The notes under the pieces: generated by a model
Databases searched by the model: none
Told to the model about the DNA's origin: nothing
What the model saw: the letters and a program-made list of their open reading frames with translations, nothing else
NCBI GenBank assembly: GCA_023614405.1
Contig: CM042696.1
Span: 339,875,211 to 339,939,210 of the forward strand
Reading direction: 5' to 3'
Origin: Avena insularis
Taxonomy: Eukaryota > Streptophyta > Magnoliopsida > Poales > Poaceae
DNA length: 64,000 nt
Shown here: positions 33,747 to 46,229 of the stretch, piece by piece
Layout of the letters: the number at the start of each line of letters is the position of its first letter
How positions within the stretch are numbered: the first letter of the stretch is position 1
Program-made: the position numbers and the translations under genes

Positions 33747-34558
33747 ATGGGCAAGAAGAAGGGAGGCACCGCCACTGGATCCGTGGCCACCATTGTTTCC
33801 ACCAAGAAGAGGGCTGTACCACCACCATGGGCACCAGCGCCGCTGGTGCTAGGAAGAAGAAAGGTGCTAGCACCCGTATCACCAATGGCGTCTGTCGGGC
33901 GTCCATCATCAAGCCCGTCGAAATGCATCTCCATCTCGAGATGGAGTTCTTCCTCCTGGGGAAGACGACTCGCGAGTGCCTGGTGAGGAGGTAATCCCTT
34001 GTCCTCCTCTGGGTTTTCGGGTGATGTTCCTTGCGTTCATCATCCGAGGTCTTTCTCTCCCTCTGCATCCTTTCTTTCGTGGTCTCCTTTGTTTCTATGG
34101 GCTCCAACTTCACCAGCTGTCCCCAAATTCCATCCTCCGCATCTCTTGTTTCATTACTCTTTGCGAATGCTGGCTCAGAATCGAGCCGCACTTTGGCCTC
34201 TTCAAGAGGCTTTTTAAGCTGAAACGCCAGTCGATGTCCGGTTCGGTAGTCTACGACGTAGGAGGGTGCGGGATCCACGTCGACTCCTCTGTCACCTATT
34301 TTACCATCAAGCTCACTGCGTCCATCCAAGGGTGGATGGACAAGTGGTTCTACATCCGTGACCAGAAGGCCGACGGAGAGCACTACAGACTCTCGTCCGT
34401 TGATCCCGTGGTGTCTTGCAAGAGGAGGCGCTCTTGGAAGAATGTCATTATGCCCAACGAGTCCAAGGAGACAGAAGTGCTGTATAAGCGCGTCCGCAAC
34501 CTCGAAAACCGCATAGGTAAGGAAGAAGGTGGCGCTGCCCTCATTCGCACCTGGTTGC
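33747..34558 (+). pseudogene. Antisense cargo gene of Gypsy G, first part (PF04195-type)
   Basis: On the strand opposite to G's gag-pol. It opens at MGKKKGGTATGSVATIVSTK (33747). After frame changes, the frame from 33976 reads LPLHPFFRGLLCFYGLQLHQ, LSPNSILRISCFITLCECWL and PHFGLFKRLFKLKRQ. This is the signature of the plant family named 'putative gypsy type transposon' (Transposase_28, PF04195), which in grasses rides in Gypsy elements; its biochemical role is not known. The segment ends at the Copia C insertion (34559) within IRTWLL, and resumes at 42799. The region 33747-33976 is frameshifted relative to the domain. I am confident of the family, not of function. Confidence 0.75.
34554..34558. 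repeat. Target-site duplication of Copia C, left
   Basis: GTTGC, repeated at 42799-42803. Confidence 0.95.
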
Positions 34559-36240
34559 TGAAGGGAATATGCCCGAGAGGCAATAATAAAGTGGTTATTA
34601 TCTTATTCCATGTTTATGATAAATGTTTATTTTGCATGCTATAATTGTATTAATTGGAAACGTTAATACATGTGTGTTTAATAAACAAAATACAAAGTTC
34701 CTAGTACTGCCTCTCATATAAACTAGCTTGTTGATTAACAAGATGATCAAGGTTTCCTGATCATGGATATTGGATGTTGTTAATAACAAGGTCATAACAT
34801 TGGTGGAATGATTCGATGAACATTCATCCGAAGTATAGCATTACGATCAGAGTCATTATGTTTATATTTCTATAACATCATACAAAGTAATCTTAGTCCT
34901 TAGACCATGAGATCATGTTAATTGCTAACACCGGAAGAGTATCTTGATAACATCAAACGTCACACCGTAACAGGGTGACTATAAAGGTGGGTTCGATTAC
35001 TGAAGGTGTTATGTTGAGGCTCATGGATCAAGAGTGGGATTTGTCCATCCGATGACGGATAGATATACTCTGGGCCCTCTCGGTGATATCACATTGAAAT
35101 AGCTTGCAAGCAAGTGATGTGATCACTAGAATATTATATCACAAGAACGAGAAAAGAGTGCATGTCGGTAACGAGATCAAACTAGGTATTTGGATGCCAA
35201 TGATCGAATCTCGGACATGTAATATATCGCGAGACAAAGGGATTTAGTTACGACGTTAAAGGTTCACACGATCACAAGAGTCATCGTTGAATATGTGGGA
35301 GTCAGTACGGATCTCTAGGTCCCGCTGCTGATTATTGATCGGAGAGGGGTCTTGATCATGTCTGCATTATTTGCGAACCGTAGGGTGACACACTTAAGGG
35401 ATACTGACACGATTTGGAGCAAATATGTTTCAGATAAATATTTAAGAAAGCGTTAGAATTATTTCAATAGACACCGAAACTATTTCGGGTGAAATTGCTG
35501 AAATTGGTTCTGCATGTAATATTGAAATGTTGCAGGGGGTTTTATGTGAATGTTTGTTAATTAAAGTAATTAACAAAATTCTGAATAAAATTAATAAAAG
35601 AGTTTTATTAAATGAGAGAGCATTAAATTTGGAGAAATTTAATGCATTTAAAGTGGAGACTTTAAAAGAGAATGTGAAGGGGCATTTTAATGTGGAGGGG
35701 GTTACCACCACATGAATGGGGGAGGTGAAGGGACACCCTCCCCTCCTCCTATAAAAGTCCCCCCTCTCACTCCTTCTTCCTCACACCTCCTCGTGAAGGA
35801 TCTCTCTCCCCCTCTAGTATTATTCCCCCATGGTCCCGGATTAGCGAGATACATGTTCCCGGTGGCTTTATCTAGAAAGGAGTTGCTGCTTCCGCTGCTT
35901 TACTGGAGCGAGGGACGGAGGTTGTCGGGGTACCGGACGTGTGTGCGATCACGGATGCACCGCTGCTTTGCAGTGCTGGACTTGGTGGTGCTGGACTTGT
36001 TGGAGCTGGATCTGAAGGACGTGCTGGAGCCGGACCTGCTGGACTTCATCACGATCTTGAGATCGGCAAGTGTACGACTACATCATCCACGAGTTCCAAC
36101 TCGTTAACAAAGCTTTGTTGTCTTCGAGGGTAAGTTCTCTATGGATGTATATCCACCCGTTGCTTGTATCTAGTAGATAGATCTTGGCGTATAGTTCCCA
36201 TCGTAGGAATTTTTTTGTTTTCTATGTTGCGAACCCAATA
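34559..36240 (+). repeat. 5' LTR of Copia C
   Basis: 1682 bp, TGAAGGGAATATGCC to CCCAATA (terminal CA changed to TA). TATAAAA at 35750-35756. Confidence 0.93.
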
Positions 36241-36241
36241 G

Positions 36242-36254
36242 TGGTATGAGAGCC
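36242..36254 (+). promoter_or_regulatory. Primer binding site (tRNA-iMet), Copia C
   Basis: TGGTATGAGAGCC; one base differs from the site in Copia A (C to G at position 7). Confidence 0.85.
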
Positions 36255-39200
36255 TGATCTATGCGTAGGTGATTTGCACGGGTAGTACACATATGTTTAT
36301 ATGTGGGCGGTGATGATCATGTTATTGCATCTTCTATGTACTTTGGATATTGGTGGCATAGTGGGATGAAACGGCCCGGACCAACCTTACATGTCATCGC
36401 ACATCAGACCGGTTCCACGACTGACATGCAACTAGTTTTGGACAAGTGGCTGGCAGGTGTCTGTCTCTCCTACTATAGTCAATATCTGATTTACAACGAG
36501 TTGCTAATAACTTAGTTATCATCGTTGTGGTTCCATGTTCATAGGTAAGACCGGTTCTATCTTCGAAAGCCCTAAGCCACGTAAAAACTTGCAATTGATA
36601 AATTAGAGGCGTCTAGTTTAGATCGTTGCTGGGATAGTGTCATGATATGCTAATGTTGTAAGTAGATGTATGATAGATACTCTTACAACACACCTAACGT
36701 GTAATTTCCATAGACCTTGGCCTTACACACAAAGGAATGATAGAGATCATACCACGATGCATATGATAGAGATCAAATGCATGGACCATATCATCCCACT
36801 TTACACATTAAATGTTTGCATCTTACATTGCTAGTTTGGCGTTTTAGTAGCATTATAAGATGATCCCTCATTTAAATATCAAGATAAAATGTGTTCTTCC
36901 TTAAGTATGCACCGTTTTATGGATCGTGTTTCGAGACATCACGTGATGATCGGGTGTACTCAACTCTACGCTTTCATACAAACGGGTGTAAGACAGTTTT
37001 ACACATGTGAGTACTAAGGTTCTTACTTGGCGAGCCTAGCATGTACAGACATGGCCTCGGAACACTGACCGAAAGGTTAAGCATGAGTCATATAGTTGAT
37101 ATGATGCCCATATTGATGCTCGCCTTTGAAGCTACACCGACTCACGTGATGATCGGACTTGGTGTGGTGGATTCGGTTCATGTAATCACCAAAAAGGCAC
37201 GAGGGATGTCGTTTTTAAGTGGGAGTTCATTTCTAATTTAGATTAGTCGAACTAAATTTGTCATAAACTAAATAGAAGTGAATTTTCATAATTTGTTGTA
37301 GTCATTGGCGTCTATTCACTACCTTATGCTTAGTTTTAATTGAGATAATAGAACTATAGAATTCTGGATATTTACTTTACAAACTGGTATCGTATTGTTT
37401 TGAATGTCAATTTAAAGTTTATAAGTCCTATTGCAAACTTTCAGCAAACTCTATTTACTCCATGAAGTTTAATAAGTAGTATTAAATCAACAGTAAGAAT
37501 TCCAATGTTAGTATCTAAAGTATCATGTTTGCCTCCATGATTATTGATATTCAAAAGTTGTTTTAATATCAAGATTATCAAGGAGCTGAAAAATTGTTTC
37601 AGAAACCATCATGTGTGGAAGATATTGTGATATCTGAAACAATGTTTTTGATTGCATTATGATAGAGTATAATTTAGCAAAATACATGTTCTCATATTGT
37701 ATGAGAATTTGTGAAGGATGGAGATGCTAGGCATCTGGATCTCCCAAAAAGGATTTGGGAACTAACATTATACTCGCGATTCTTCCTTACAGGCTATGGT
37801 AGCTTGATCATGAAAGTTGTCATGACAAGGATGAATAGAAGATGTAAGTAAAATGTTTACTACACTGATAGATTACTAAAGAATGGATTTTTGAAAGAAC
37901 ACCAAACATTTGATGGTGATCCACTTCAAAGTGCAAGTCCAAAGGTATTAGTATTTGACTATATACACTTTGTACTATGTGTCATGTGAATGACACCACT
38001 ATTGATTTTGATAGATTATTTTAAAAGAAAAGGAATTGTTGAAAGAGAATCTATAAAATATTTGGCAGAAAAGAAAAGGTTGGAGATGTCCAACTTAGGT
38101 ATATAGAATATATACATGTTATGGCTGTATTCCTTGCTTGTTAAACAATGTGGTTCTGAGGTATTGGATATCAAATTGGTTGGTGTGAAGTGTCATACAG
38201 AACAACACAATTCATGAACTGCAATGGCCTAAGTAACTGGCAAAAGAATAAGTGATGATGTTCATCGAAAACAAATAAAGTGTTATTATGTTTTTCATTG
38301 TCATCAAACCTAGCCTTCAAGATTTGTTTTAATAATTGTTATTTTGTTCCGGTATTACGAGAACAATGGTTGTTCAAATAATTACCGTATTCCATAAAGG
38401 ATGGATGAACTTTTACAAGTCTAGTTGGAGAAATCACATCCATAAACACTATTGCTAAAATGTTGCAAGACAAATGATTGAAAGATTACTTATGAACTGA
38501 CATCGCTGTTTAAATTATATTGGAAAGAAAACATGAAGAAACTCCATGTTGACGGATTTTTGGAGTCTTTGATTTTGATCAATGCCGCTTGTGAAACTTT
38601 CCTCGAGATAATTGAAACTCCGTCCATAGGCCAAAGAGGAACGGATGACTAACTTATTGGATATTATGCATGTTGATGTATATAGTCCATTATATGTAGC
38701 CATATGTGATGGATCTTTTTGCTTCATATGCTTTCTCCAGAAATTTGAGTGAATATATCTATATATTTACTTAATAAGGAAGAAGTATGAAACATTTGAA
38801 AATTGTTCAAAGACTTTCAAGATGAAGTGAAAAATCATTGTAACAAGAAAATAAAAGAGTTTATGATTTGATCATAAAGGAAGATATTTGAGTTACAAGT
38901 TTAGCAAAACACCTAAGATTTCAGGAATCGTTCAATGAATTTGCATTTCTCGATAAACCACAGGAGTATGGTATGTTCGAGAGATCAAACCAAACCTTGT
39001 TTGACATGGTAAGATCAAAGGTGTCATTTATAAAATTGCCATTATGTTTTAAGGATTAAAGCTTTAGAGACTACCGCTTTTACACTAAAAAGAGCACCAT
39101 CGTGATCCGTTGAAATGACACCATATAAGTTATGGTTTGGGATAAAACCGGAATTGTCTTTTCTTAAATTTTGGTATGCTATGCATAAGTAAAATGTTTA

Positions 39201-41107
39201 CAACCAAAGTTGGATAAGCACGTCTTTGTAGGTTATCCCAAAGAATTTGTTGGGAATTTATCCATAACACCGAGGACAAAAGAGTTTTATACTTGGAACG
39301 TCAAGTTTCTTGAGAAGGAATTTTTTGCGAAAAGTTAAGTGGGAGGACAATAGAACTTTGATAAGGTTGTTGAACCTTAGCTATATGTGCTAAGTAGTGC
39401 AGCACCGGAAAGTGTCCCGGTGGCGGCCACAATGCTCATGGCTCCCATGATTACAAAGGTTGTGATCTTGGAGATTAGAGTTCCTATTGAACCGTGTGGG
39501 TCGGTAAGAATCAAATAGTGTGATTTGATAAGCAAGTCGTTATTGTTTTGACAATGATGAACCGACTACATGCAAAGAAGCGATGATGGGCCCTGACTCC
39601 ATAAAATGACTAGAAGTCATAGAATCCGTGATAGTATCCATACACGAGAAATCAAGTTTCTGAACTTGGAGGACCCTCCGGAAAGGCATGAAGCCTATAG
39701 ATTGTGTTTGGATCTATAAAGAAATAGACATGGATGTTTAACATCTATGAAATATTCGACATGTCGGAAAGAAGTTTACGACAATGTTCAAGGAGTTGAT
39801 TATGACAAGATTTGATCTTTCATAGCAATATTTAGTCTTGACAGATTAATGTAGCAACCACTACATATAATTTGATGTATGGTAGTTGAACAAACAAAAC
39901 AATGTTCTTCTAATAGAATGGTTACCTAGGATGTGTACAAGACACGGTCCGAAGGGTTTTGTTAATTCAAAGGGTGCTAAAAGGGCATGCAAACTTCAAT
40001 AGTTGAAGTAAGCATAGCAGAGTTGGAATCTTCACCATGATGAAACTATTAAAAGAGTTTAAATTCATCGGAGATGATGAAGATGCTTGCATTTGCAATA
40101 AATTAAGTGGGAGCGCTGAGACATATTTCTAATACATTATGTAGAGAACATATTGTTGATTGGAAATGATGTATCTTGTATTGACACAAGTTAAGAATTT
40201 CATTAAAATAAGATTTCGATGAAAGACTTGGGCAAACCCGAAATATTTGGCATCAATATCTATATGGATAGATTGAGGCGCTCATATGGTTGTGCCAGAC
40301 ATACATATATGAGATATTGAAAGGGTTCAATATGGAAACAACAAGAAAGGTTCTTGCTGCATGGAAATGATTGTATCAAGATTCAAGTGTTTCAACACTT
40401 GGTGAGTAAAATCACATGAAGATTTTGATTGATTATACCATGATATGTATATATCCAAAATGTCCTATGCTCTAAATGTTATGAGCACATACCAGAATGA
40501 TTCATAAGATGATCATTGGACAACAGTAAAGATATTCTTATGAGATTTGGAAGAACTAAGAATATATCATGTATAAGTGACAAATAGTTAAAGGTAGTTC
40601 ATTGTAAAGTGTTACATTGATACTAGTTTTGTCACAAGATACAAATTAAATTTATCTCAATTTAGACTATGGGTGGCACAATGTAATGGAAAGGATGTTC
40701 CATGATGGATTTGGATAAGTTCCAAAGTTGAAACATTGTGACGGATACTACAACAAAAGGCTAAGTATATGATTTCTATAGTAGCAGCAAAGGAGGGCAT
40801 TTGTGTTAAGAAGTTTGTTATCAAACTAGGTGTGGTTCAAAGTGCGCTAATACTATGAAGATATATTGTATGACAATAATATCAACATATTTTAACCCGA
40901 ATGAACTAAAGGTCTCACCAAAGGACCAAATTTATACAATGCCATCTCATTTGAGAATGAGTGATGCATAGAGACGCAAAGACATGCAAATACACATGGA
41001 TCTGAAAGTGCCAGATCCGAAGATTATGTTAACCACTAGCAAACGCGTATATTCAACACCTAGGTGTTGTATATACAAGTTTACAAACTAGATTATTGAC
41101 TCTAGTG
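36255..41107 (+). pseudogene. Copia C leader and decayed pol
   Basis: Leader to about 37320, then remnants in order: integrase end at 39085-39180 (MTPYKLWFGIKPELSFLKFW, preceded by an in-frame TGA); RT start near 39685-39800 (KPIDCVWIYK-like, IDMDV, then GVDYDKI-like); late RT/RNase H linker at 40205-40265 (FRMKDLGKPEIFGINIYMDR-like); RNase H near 40745-40830 (TTTKAEYMISIVAAKEGICV). This is the canonical Copia order gag-protease-integrase-RT-RNase H, although no gag is readable. Every part is split by stops or frameshifts, so the element could move only with proteins supplied by a relative. Confidence 0.75.
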
Positions 41108-41119
41108 CAAGTGGGAGAC
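41108..41119 (+). promoter_or_regulatory. Polypurine tract of Copia C
   Basis: CAAGTGGGAGAC directly before the 3' LTR. Confidence 0.8.
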
Positions 41120-42798
41120 TGAAGGGAATATGCCCGAGAGGCAATAATAAAGTGGTTATTATCTTATTCCATGTTTATGATAAATGTTTATTTTGCATGC
41201 TATAATTGTATTAATTGGAAACGTTAATACATGTGTGTTTAATAAATAAAATACAAAGTTCCTAGTACTGCCTCTCATATAAACTAGCTTGTTGATTAAC
41301 AAGATGATCAAGGTTTCCTGATCATGGACATTGGATGTTGTTAATAACAAGGTCACAACATTGATGGAATGATGTGATGAACATTCATCCGAAGTATAGC
41401 ATTACGATCAGAGTCATTATGTTTATATTTCTATAACATCATACGAAGTAATCTTAGTCCTTAGACCATGAGATCATGTTAATTGCTAACACCGGAAGAG
41501 TATCTTGATAACATCAAACGTCACACCGTAACAGGGTGACTATAAAGGTGGGTTCAGTGCTATGAAGGTGTTATGTTGAGGCTCATGGATCAAGAGTGGG
41601 ATTTTTCCATCCCGATGACGGATAGATATACTCTGGGTCCTCTCGGTGATGTCACATTGAAATAGCTTGCAAGCAAGTGATGTGATCACTAGAATGTTAT
41701 ATCACGGGAATGAGAAAAGAGTGCATGTCGGTAACGAGATCAAACTAGGTATTTGGATGCCAATGATCGAATCTCGGACATGTAATATATCGCGATATAA
41801 AGGGATTTAGTTACGACGTTAAAGGTTCACACGATCACAAGAGTCATCGTTGAATATGTGGGAGTCAGTACGGATCTCCAGGTCCCGCTGCTGATTATTG
41901 ATTGGAGAGGGGTCTCGATCATGTCTGCATTATTCACGAACCGTAGGGTGACACACTTAAGGTATACCAACACCATTTGGAGCAAATATTTTTCAGATAA
42001 ATATTTAAGAAAGCGCTAGAATTATTTCAATAGACACCAAAACTGTTTCGGGTGAAATTGCTGAAATTGGTTCTGCATGTAATATTGAAATGTTGCAGGG
42101 GGTTTTATGTGAATGTTTGTTAATTAAAGTAATTAAAAAAATTCTGAATAAAATTAATAAAAGAGTTTTATTAAATGAGAGAGCATTAAATTTGGAGAAA
42201 TTTAATGCATTTAAAGTGGAGACTTTAAAAGAGAATGTGAAGGGGCATTTTAATGTGGAGGGGGTTACCGCCACATGAATGGGGGAGGTGAAGGGACACC
42301 CTCCCCTCCTCCTATAAAAGGCCCCCTCTTACTCCTTCCTCACACCTCCTCGTGAAGGATCTCTCCCCCCTCTAGTATTATTCCCCCATGGTCTCAGATT
42401 AGCGAGATACATGTTCCTGGTGGCTTTATCTGGAAAGGAGTTGCTGCTTCCGCTGCTTTGCTGGAGCGAGGGACGGAGGTTGTCGGGGTACCGAACGTGT
42501 GTGCGATCACGGATGCACCGCTGCTTTGCGGTGCTGGACTTGGTGGTGCTGGACTTGTTGGAGCTGGATCTGAAGGACGTGCTGGAGTCGGACCTGCTGG
42601 ACTTCATCACGATCTTGAGATCGGCAAGTGTACGACTACATCATCCACGAGTTCCAACTCGTTAACAAAGCTTTGTTGTCTTCGAGGGTAAGTTATCTAT
42701 GGATGTATATCCACCCGTTGCTTGTATCTAGTAGATAGATCTTGGCGTATAGTTCCCATCGTAGGAATTTTTTTGTTTTCTATGCTGTGAACCCAACA
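41120..42798 (+). repeat. 3' LTR of Copia C
   Basis: 1679 bp, TGAAGGGAATATGCC to CCCAACA. TATAAAA at 42313-42319. Confidence 0.93.
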
Positions 42799-42803
42799 GT
42801 TGC
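42799..42803. repeat. Target-site duplication of Copia C, right
   Basis: GTTGC, identical to 34554-34558. Confidence 0.95.
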
Positions 42804-44778
42804 GCCGCCGTGTCCAGCCTCTACAGGCTAGAGTGCACCCTATGTTCCGCTGAACCGGTGTTGATGATGTCACCCGTGTGTCTGCCGAGGGCATTTCCCC
42901 GAGTGAGGTGGATAAGATGGTACGACTGGTAACCAAATACACCACCAAGGAGGTTCTCCCAGGAGAACCAGTCATGCCTCCTTTCGACACCTCTAACCCT
43001 CCTCCTGAGGTAGAATTGTACTATGAAGTAGTTTCCGTTTTCAATTGCCTTTATGATGCTTTGATATATAATGTTGTATCTTCTGAATACAGGACTGGAA
43101 GGTGTCTCCCAATTTGCCCCCTCGTCCTGAAGGGGTTATCCCATGCGAGGTGGATGGAGAGGACGAGTCGGAATCGACTGTCCCAATTGAAGAGGAGGAG
43201 GAGGGAGCCCCCGAGTCTGGTGACTAGGACACTCGCAAGTGTTCCCACAACGAGGACTCGGATGCCTCATCGCTGACGACACCAAAAGGCCCTTCTGTTG
43301 TTGCAGAGGAGCCAATCCCCGTCGTTCCTGTGCGCTCCATGGCTCCTCTTGCCCGGAAGAAGCTGCGACTGCCAAAGGAGTCGTCGGAGTCGGAGGAGCA
43401 ATCCTTCGACCTTGATAAATTTAGCTGGTAAGTTCTCATTCACGACCTTGTTTTGGTTTCTTTTTGGAGTTGCTTTTTCCCGGAAGTTTTTGTTTGATGT
43501 GTTTTGTAGCCGAGTGGTGTCGTCGTCTTCTGACGATGTCCAATTTGTTAAGGAGGCCGAAGTCGCAGACTCCAAGGCCAAGGAAGTGGCTGAACGGTCT
43601 TCTTCTCCTCCATTGGTGGCCCACTCCGGGCATAATTCATTGAGTTCCCCGCATGCTGGGGAGCACTAGATGGTTGCTCGGATGACTGTGCGACAGTCAT
43701 CTTCAGAGTCTCTATAGGACCATGTAAGCGGCCTTTTTCTGTTTTGGCAGTCGAATTTATACTTGGTGTTGTTGCTGAACTTTTGTTTTCTTCTGATGCA
43801 GCTTATCATGAAGGAAGCTGCTCGCCTGGCGGAGCAAGTCCTTGTCATGGGTCGGCAGCACGCTCTGCTGGACAATCGCCACCATGTTGTCAAAGATGAG
43901 TTTTGACTTCATCTTTGTCTTCTTGAATTTTATGAATTTGATTGATGATACACCCTGTGCATTGTAGTTGAGCACAATGAACTACTTCGTCGTGCTGCTG
44001 CACTCGAGAAGACGCTTGCTACGGTGACGAAGAATCGCGACAAGGCAATCACAGCTCTGGATGAGTCGCGAAAGCGAGAAGAGGATCTCCGCGCTTCCAC
44101 TGCCGAGAGGGAGTTGTTCAAGGAGCAACCTTTCTCTATTGCCAAGTCCCGCTCAGGTATTCTTTCGTCTAGGTTTTGCATTGCTCTTTTGCTTTGACGT
44201 GTGGTTGTTGTACTAACACTTTTGAGTATGCAGATGCCAGCGGCCTGAGCTTTGACGCCCAGTCTATGAGTCACGCGGATGCATTGGCAGGCGCCATCGC
44301 TGTAGTCGAAGATCGCAGTGTTTCCCTCCAGGAGACGCTGGGGAAGGCCAAGGATGTGCTGAGTCGCATCCGCGAGGATTTAACTCCCAAGGCCGGGCTG
44401 ATCAACAACCTTGGGGACCTAGTGAAATCCCTCACTGGAGGTATTCCCGCGGACTTCAGGAAGGCACAACGTTCCATCGGCGCCACCATGGCACTCGCGA
44501 TGGTGCAAGCCCATGGCGTGGAAATGGATCCCGCCGCTATTTCCGAGGTGATGCCTGTCGACGCTGGAGGCCAGCAGGTAGTGTTTGCTCCCTTCACTGG
44601 TAGCTGCGCTAAATATGGTCCTCAACTTATCGAGACACTCACCAAGTATTCCGAGGAGCGGCGGCGAGCAAAGGAGGCGAAGGCCGCGACATTTGGGGGT
44701 ACCACTGGCAAGTCCGTGGCGTCGGAGACTGCCCCGGATGCGATGAAGCCCCCGAAGCCAAAGTCCAAGTCGAAGTAG
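42799..44778 (+). pseudogene. Antisense cargo gene of Gypsy G, second part, multi-exon
   Basis: Continuation of the PF04195-type gene across Copia C. Exons with good splice signals: to 43019 (RRRVQPLQARVHPMFR, stop, TGVDDVTRVSAEG; donor GAG/GTAGAA), 43093-43427 (DWKVSPNLPPRPEG to EEQSFDLDKFSW; donor GTAAGT), 43510-43723 (RVVSSSSDDVQFVKEAEVAD), from 43802 (LIMKEAARLAEQVLVMGRQH), 43968-44156 (EHNELLRRAAALEKTLATVT, a coiled coil with KREEDLRASTAERE) and 44234-44778 (DASGLSFDAQSMSHADALAG to a basic PKPKSKSK tail). In-frame stops occur in the first two exons (TGA near 42853 where W is expected; TAG near 43226). The layout matches the family: PF04195 domain, acidic linker, coiled coil, C-terminal region. 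Role unknown. Confidence 0.7.
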
Positions 44779-44952
44779 CAAAATGCTCCTTAGTCTGCAT
44801 GTGTAATAGTTGTAGTGTTTAGCCTTTTGTGTTGGAACAATGCTTTTTGTGGGAATGTCCTTGTCGAGACTTTGCTATGCTTGAATGCATTTATGCCTTT
44901 TATCAATGTATTCTTGGTCTCTTATTTGCTCTTGCTTGGTTCGTGATAGGGT

Positions 44953-45789
44953 ATGTCGAGTGGTCCTTCGAGTGGTCCTCATGATCCTCCGCCCACCGAT
45001 GAAACCTTGGCGCAGCCACGCACAAAGGTGGAGGAGCTGTCGTTGCTTTCGCGACTGCACAATTGCATTAATCAACTAGAGCATGAGTTGCCCATCCTCC
45101 GCGGTAGCGCAGATGTATGGAAGTTGAAGGCGGAGAAGGCCACCGCCCATGAGAAGTATCTCTTGGAGGAGGTGGCGCAGCTGAGTGAGCAGTTCAAATG
45201 TTAGCTTTCTGCCCTCTCATCTTTTCTTTTAGTCAGTCACGGCAATGGCTTGTCTTCATACTTTGCCCTTTTGATTGGTGTAGTTGTCAGTGCTCGTCAT
45301 CCGTAGGATGAGAAGGACCGGATTGCCATTCGAATGAATGACCTGACTCAGGAGCAACTGCAGGCGAGTGGGTACTTTTGGGTGGACCACGATCGTGCGA
45401 TCGCGCTTGCAACCCTGCAAGATCATGCTTCTCGAGTACTTCATTTTTTGAAGAAGGCGCAGTCGTGCCTTAGGCATATTTACCAAACGATGTTTCTGCT
45501 GGATGCCGTCCCTTCAAGCATGTTGGCTCTTCTGGCGAAATTCCAAGATTTGAGTGCGATTCGCGAGTGCCTACGGCAACAGCTAGTAGCTGGTGCTAAG
45601 GCTGCGTTTTCGCTGCTGCGACTGCATAGGCCGGATGTAGATGTTGCAGCTATTGCCGCTGGGTCGCCGCCTCCGCCAGAAGGTATGACCTAGGACATGG
45701 TTCCGCACTACCAAGCGGTTGATCACCCAGCAGAAGAAATTGTCGACTTCTTCGAGGAACAAACGAACGTTCTTCTGTTGCAGCAGTAG
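44953..45789 (+). pseudogene. Second antisense cargo gene of Gypsy G, coiled-coil
   Basis: ATG at 44953 begins MSSGPSSGPHDPPPTDETLA; the exon continues through INQLEHELPILRGSADVWKL and EKYLLEEVAQLSEQFK to about 45193. After an acceptor (catccgtag, ending 45307) the second exon reads DEKDRIAIRMNDLTQEQLQA, then RVLHFLKKAQSCLRHIYQTM and FSLLRLHRPDVDVAAIAAGS. An in-frame TAG at 45691-45693 cuts a further 32 codons ending at 45789. It is largely helical and shows no known domain. It lies 175 bp after the first antisense gene, same strand, so they may be one transcription unit. It may be a separate ORF or the end of the first gene. Confidence 0.55.
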
Positions 45790-46229
45790 CATGACTTGTG
45801 TCCTGCACATAACTGTACAAGTGTTGTAAAGTTCGTATGGATATGTTGGATGTAATTAATACCCATTGATGTGTGAAGATCTTGCTAGCTTTTATATTTT
45901 GTGAGCGTGTTGTACTCTGCAGTCCCTTTCTGTTAGCCTGACTTGTGTTTTATCTCAGCACCTTGCCAACCCGTCAGGTGCGTTGCAACTGGGTTGGTGT
46001 TTTATCAAGGGTTCGATTGATATTGTGTCAGCTACTCAGGAAACTGCGATTTGTTCGTGGAACGAAAGTGTAAAGTGTGGTGCATCCCTCGAGTGATAAA
46101 ATTGGAAAAAATAAGGAAAAACACAGAGTTTTGGGGCACTTAGCTTTATTTATTCATAGAATAGTACGAGGTACAATGCGTGGCCAAGTGGCCTGGCTGA
46201 ATAGCCTTATTTGTTAATGTAAAAAATGA
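45790..46229. other. Convergent 3' region between cargo and pol
   Basis: No ORF. It lies between the ends of plus-strand cargo and minus-strand pol. Plus-strand CTTTATTTATTC at about 46145-46156 is AATAAATAAAG on the minus strand, a plausible polyadenylation signal for G's genomic transcript side. Confidence 0.4.

Larger units (their letters stand above)
34559..42798 (+). mobile_element. Copia element C (Angela/BARE-like), full length, coding-dead
   Basis: 8.2 kb with two LTRs, a primer site, a polypurine tract and the perfect target duplication GTTGC. The LTRs look nearly identical over the stretches compared (for instance ATTGG vs CATTGG near 34770 and 41329), so insertion was recent. Yet pol is full of stops and frameshifts and resembles that of Copia A lesion for lesion in places. 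Confidence 0.95.

Noticed and set aside
33496..34383. 295-codon ORF on the minus strand
   Set aside because: It is the reverse of the PF04195-type cargo gene and has no recognisable domain; composition-driven open frame.
42878..43276. 132-codon ORF as a free-standing gene
   Set aside because: It reads through an intron of the antisense cargo gene; its first part is exon sequence and the rest is a wrong frame.
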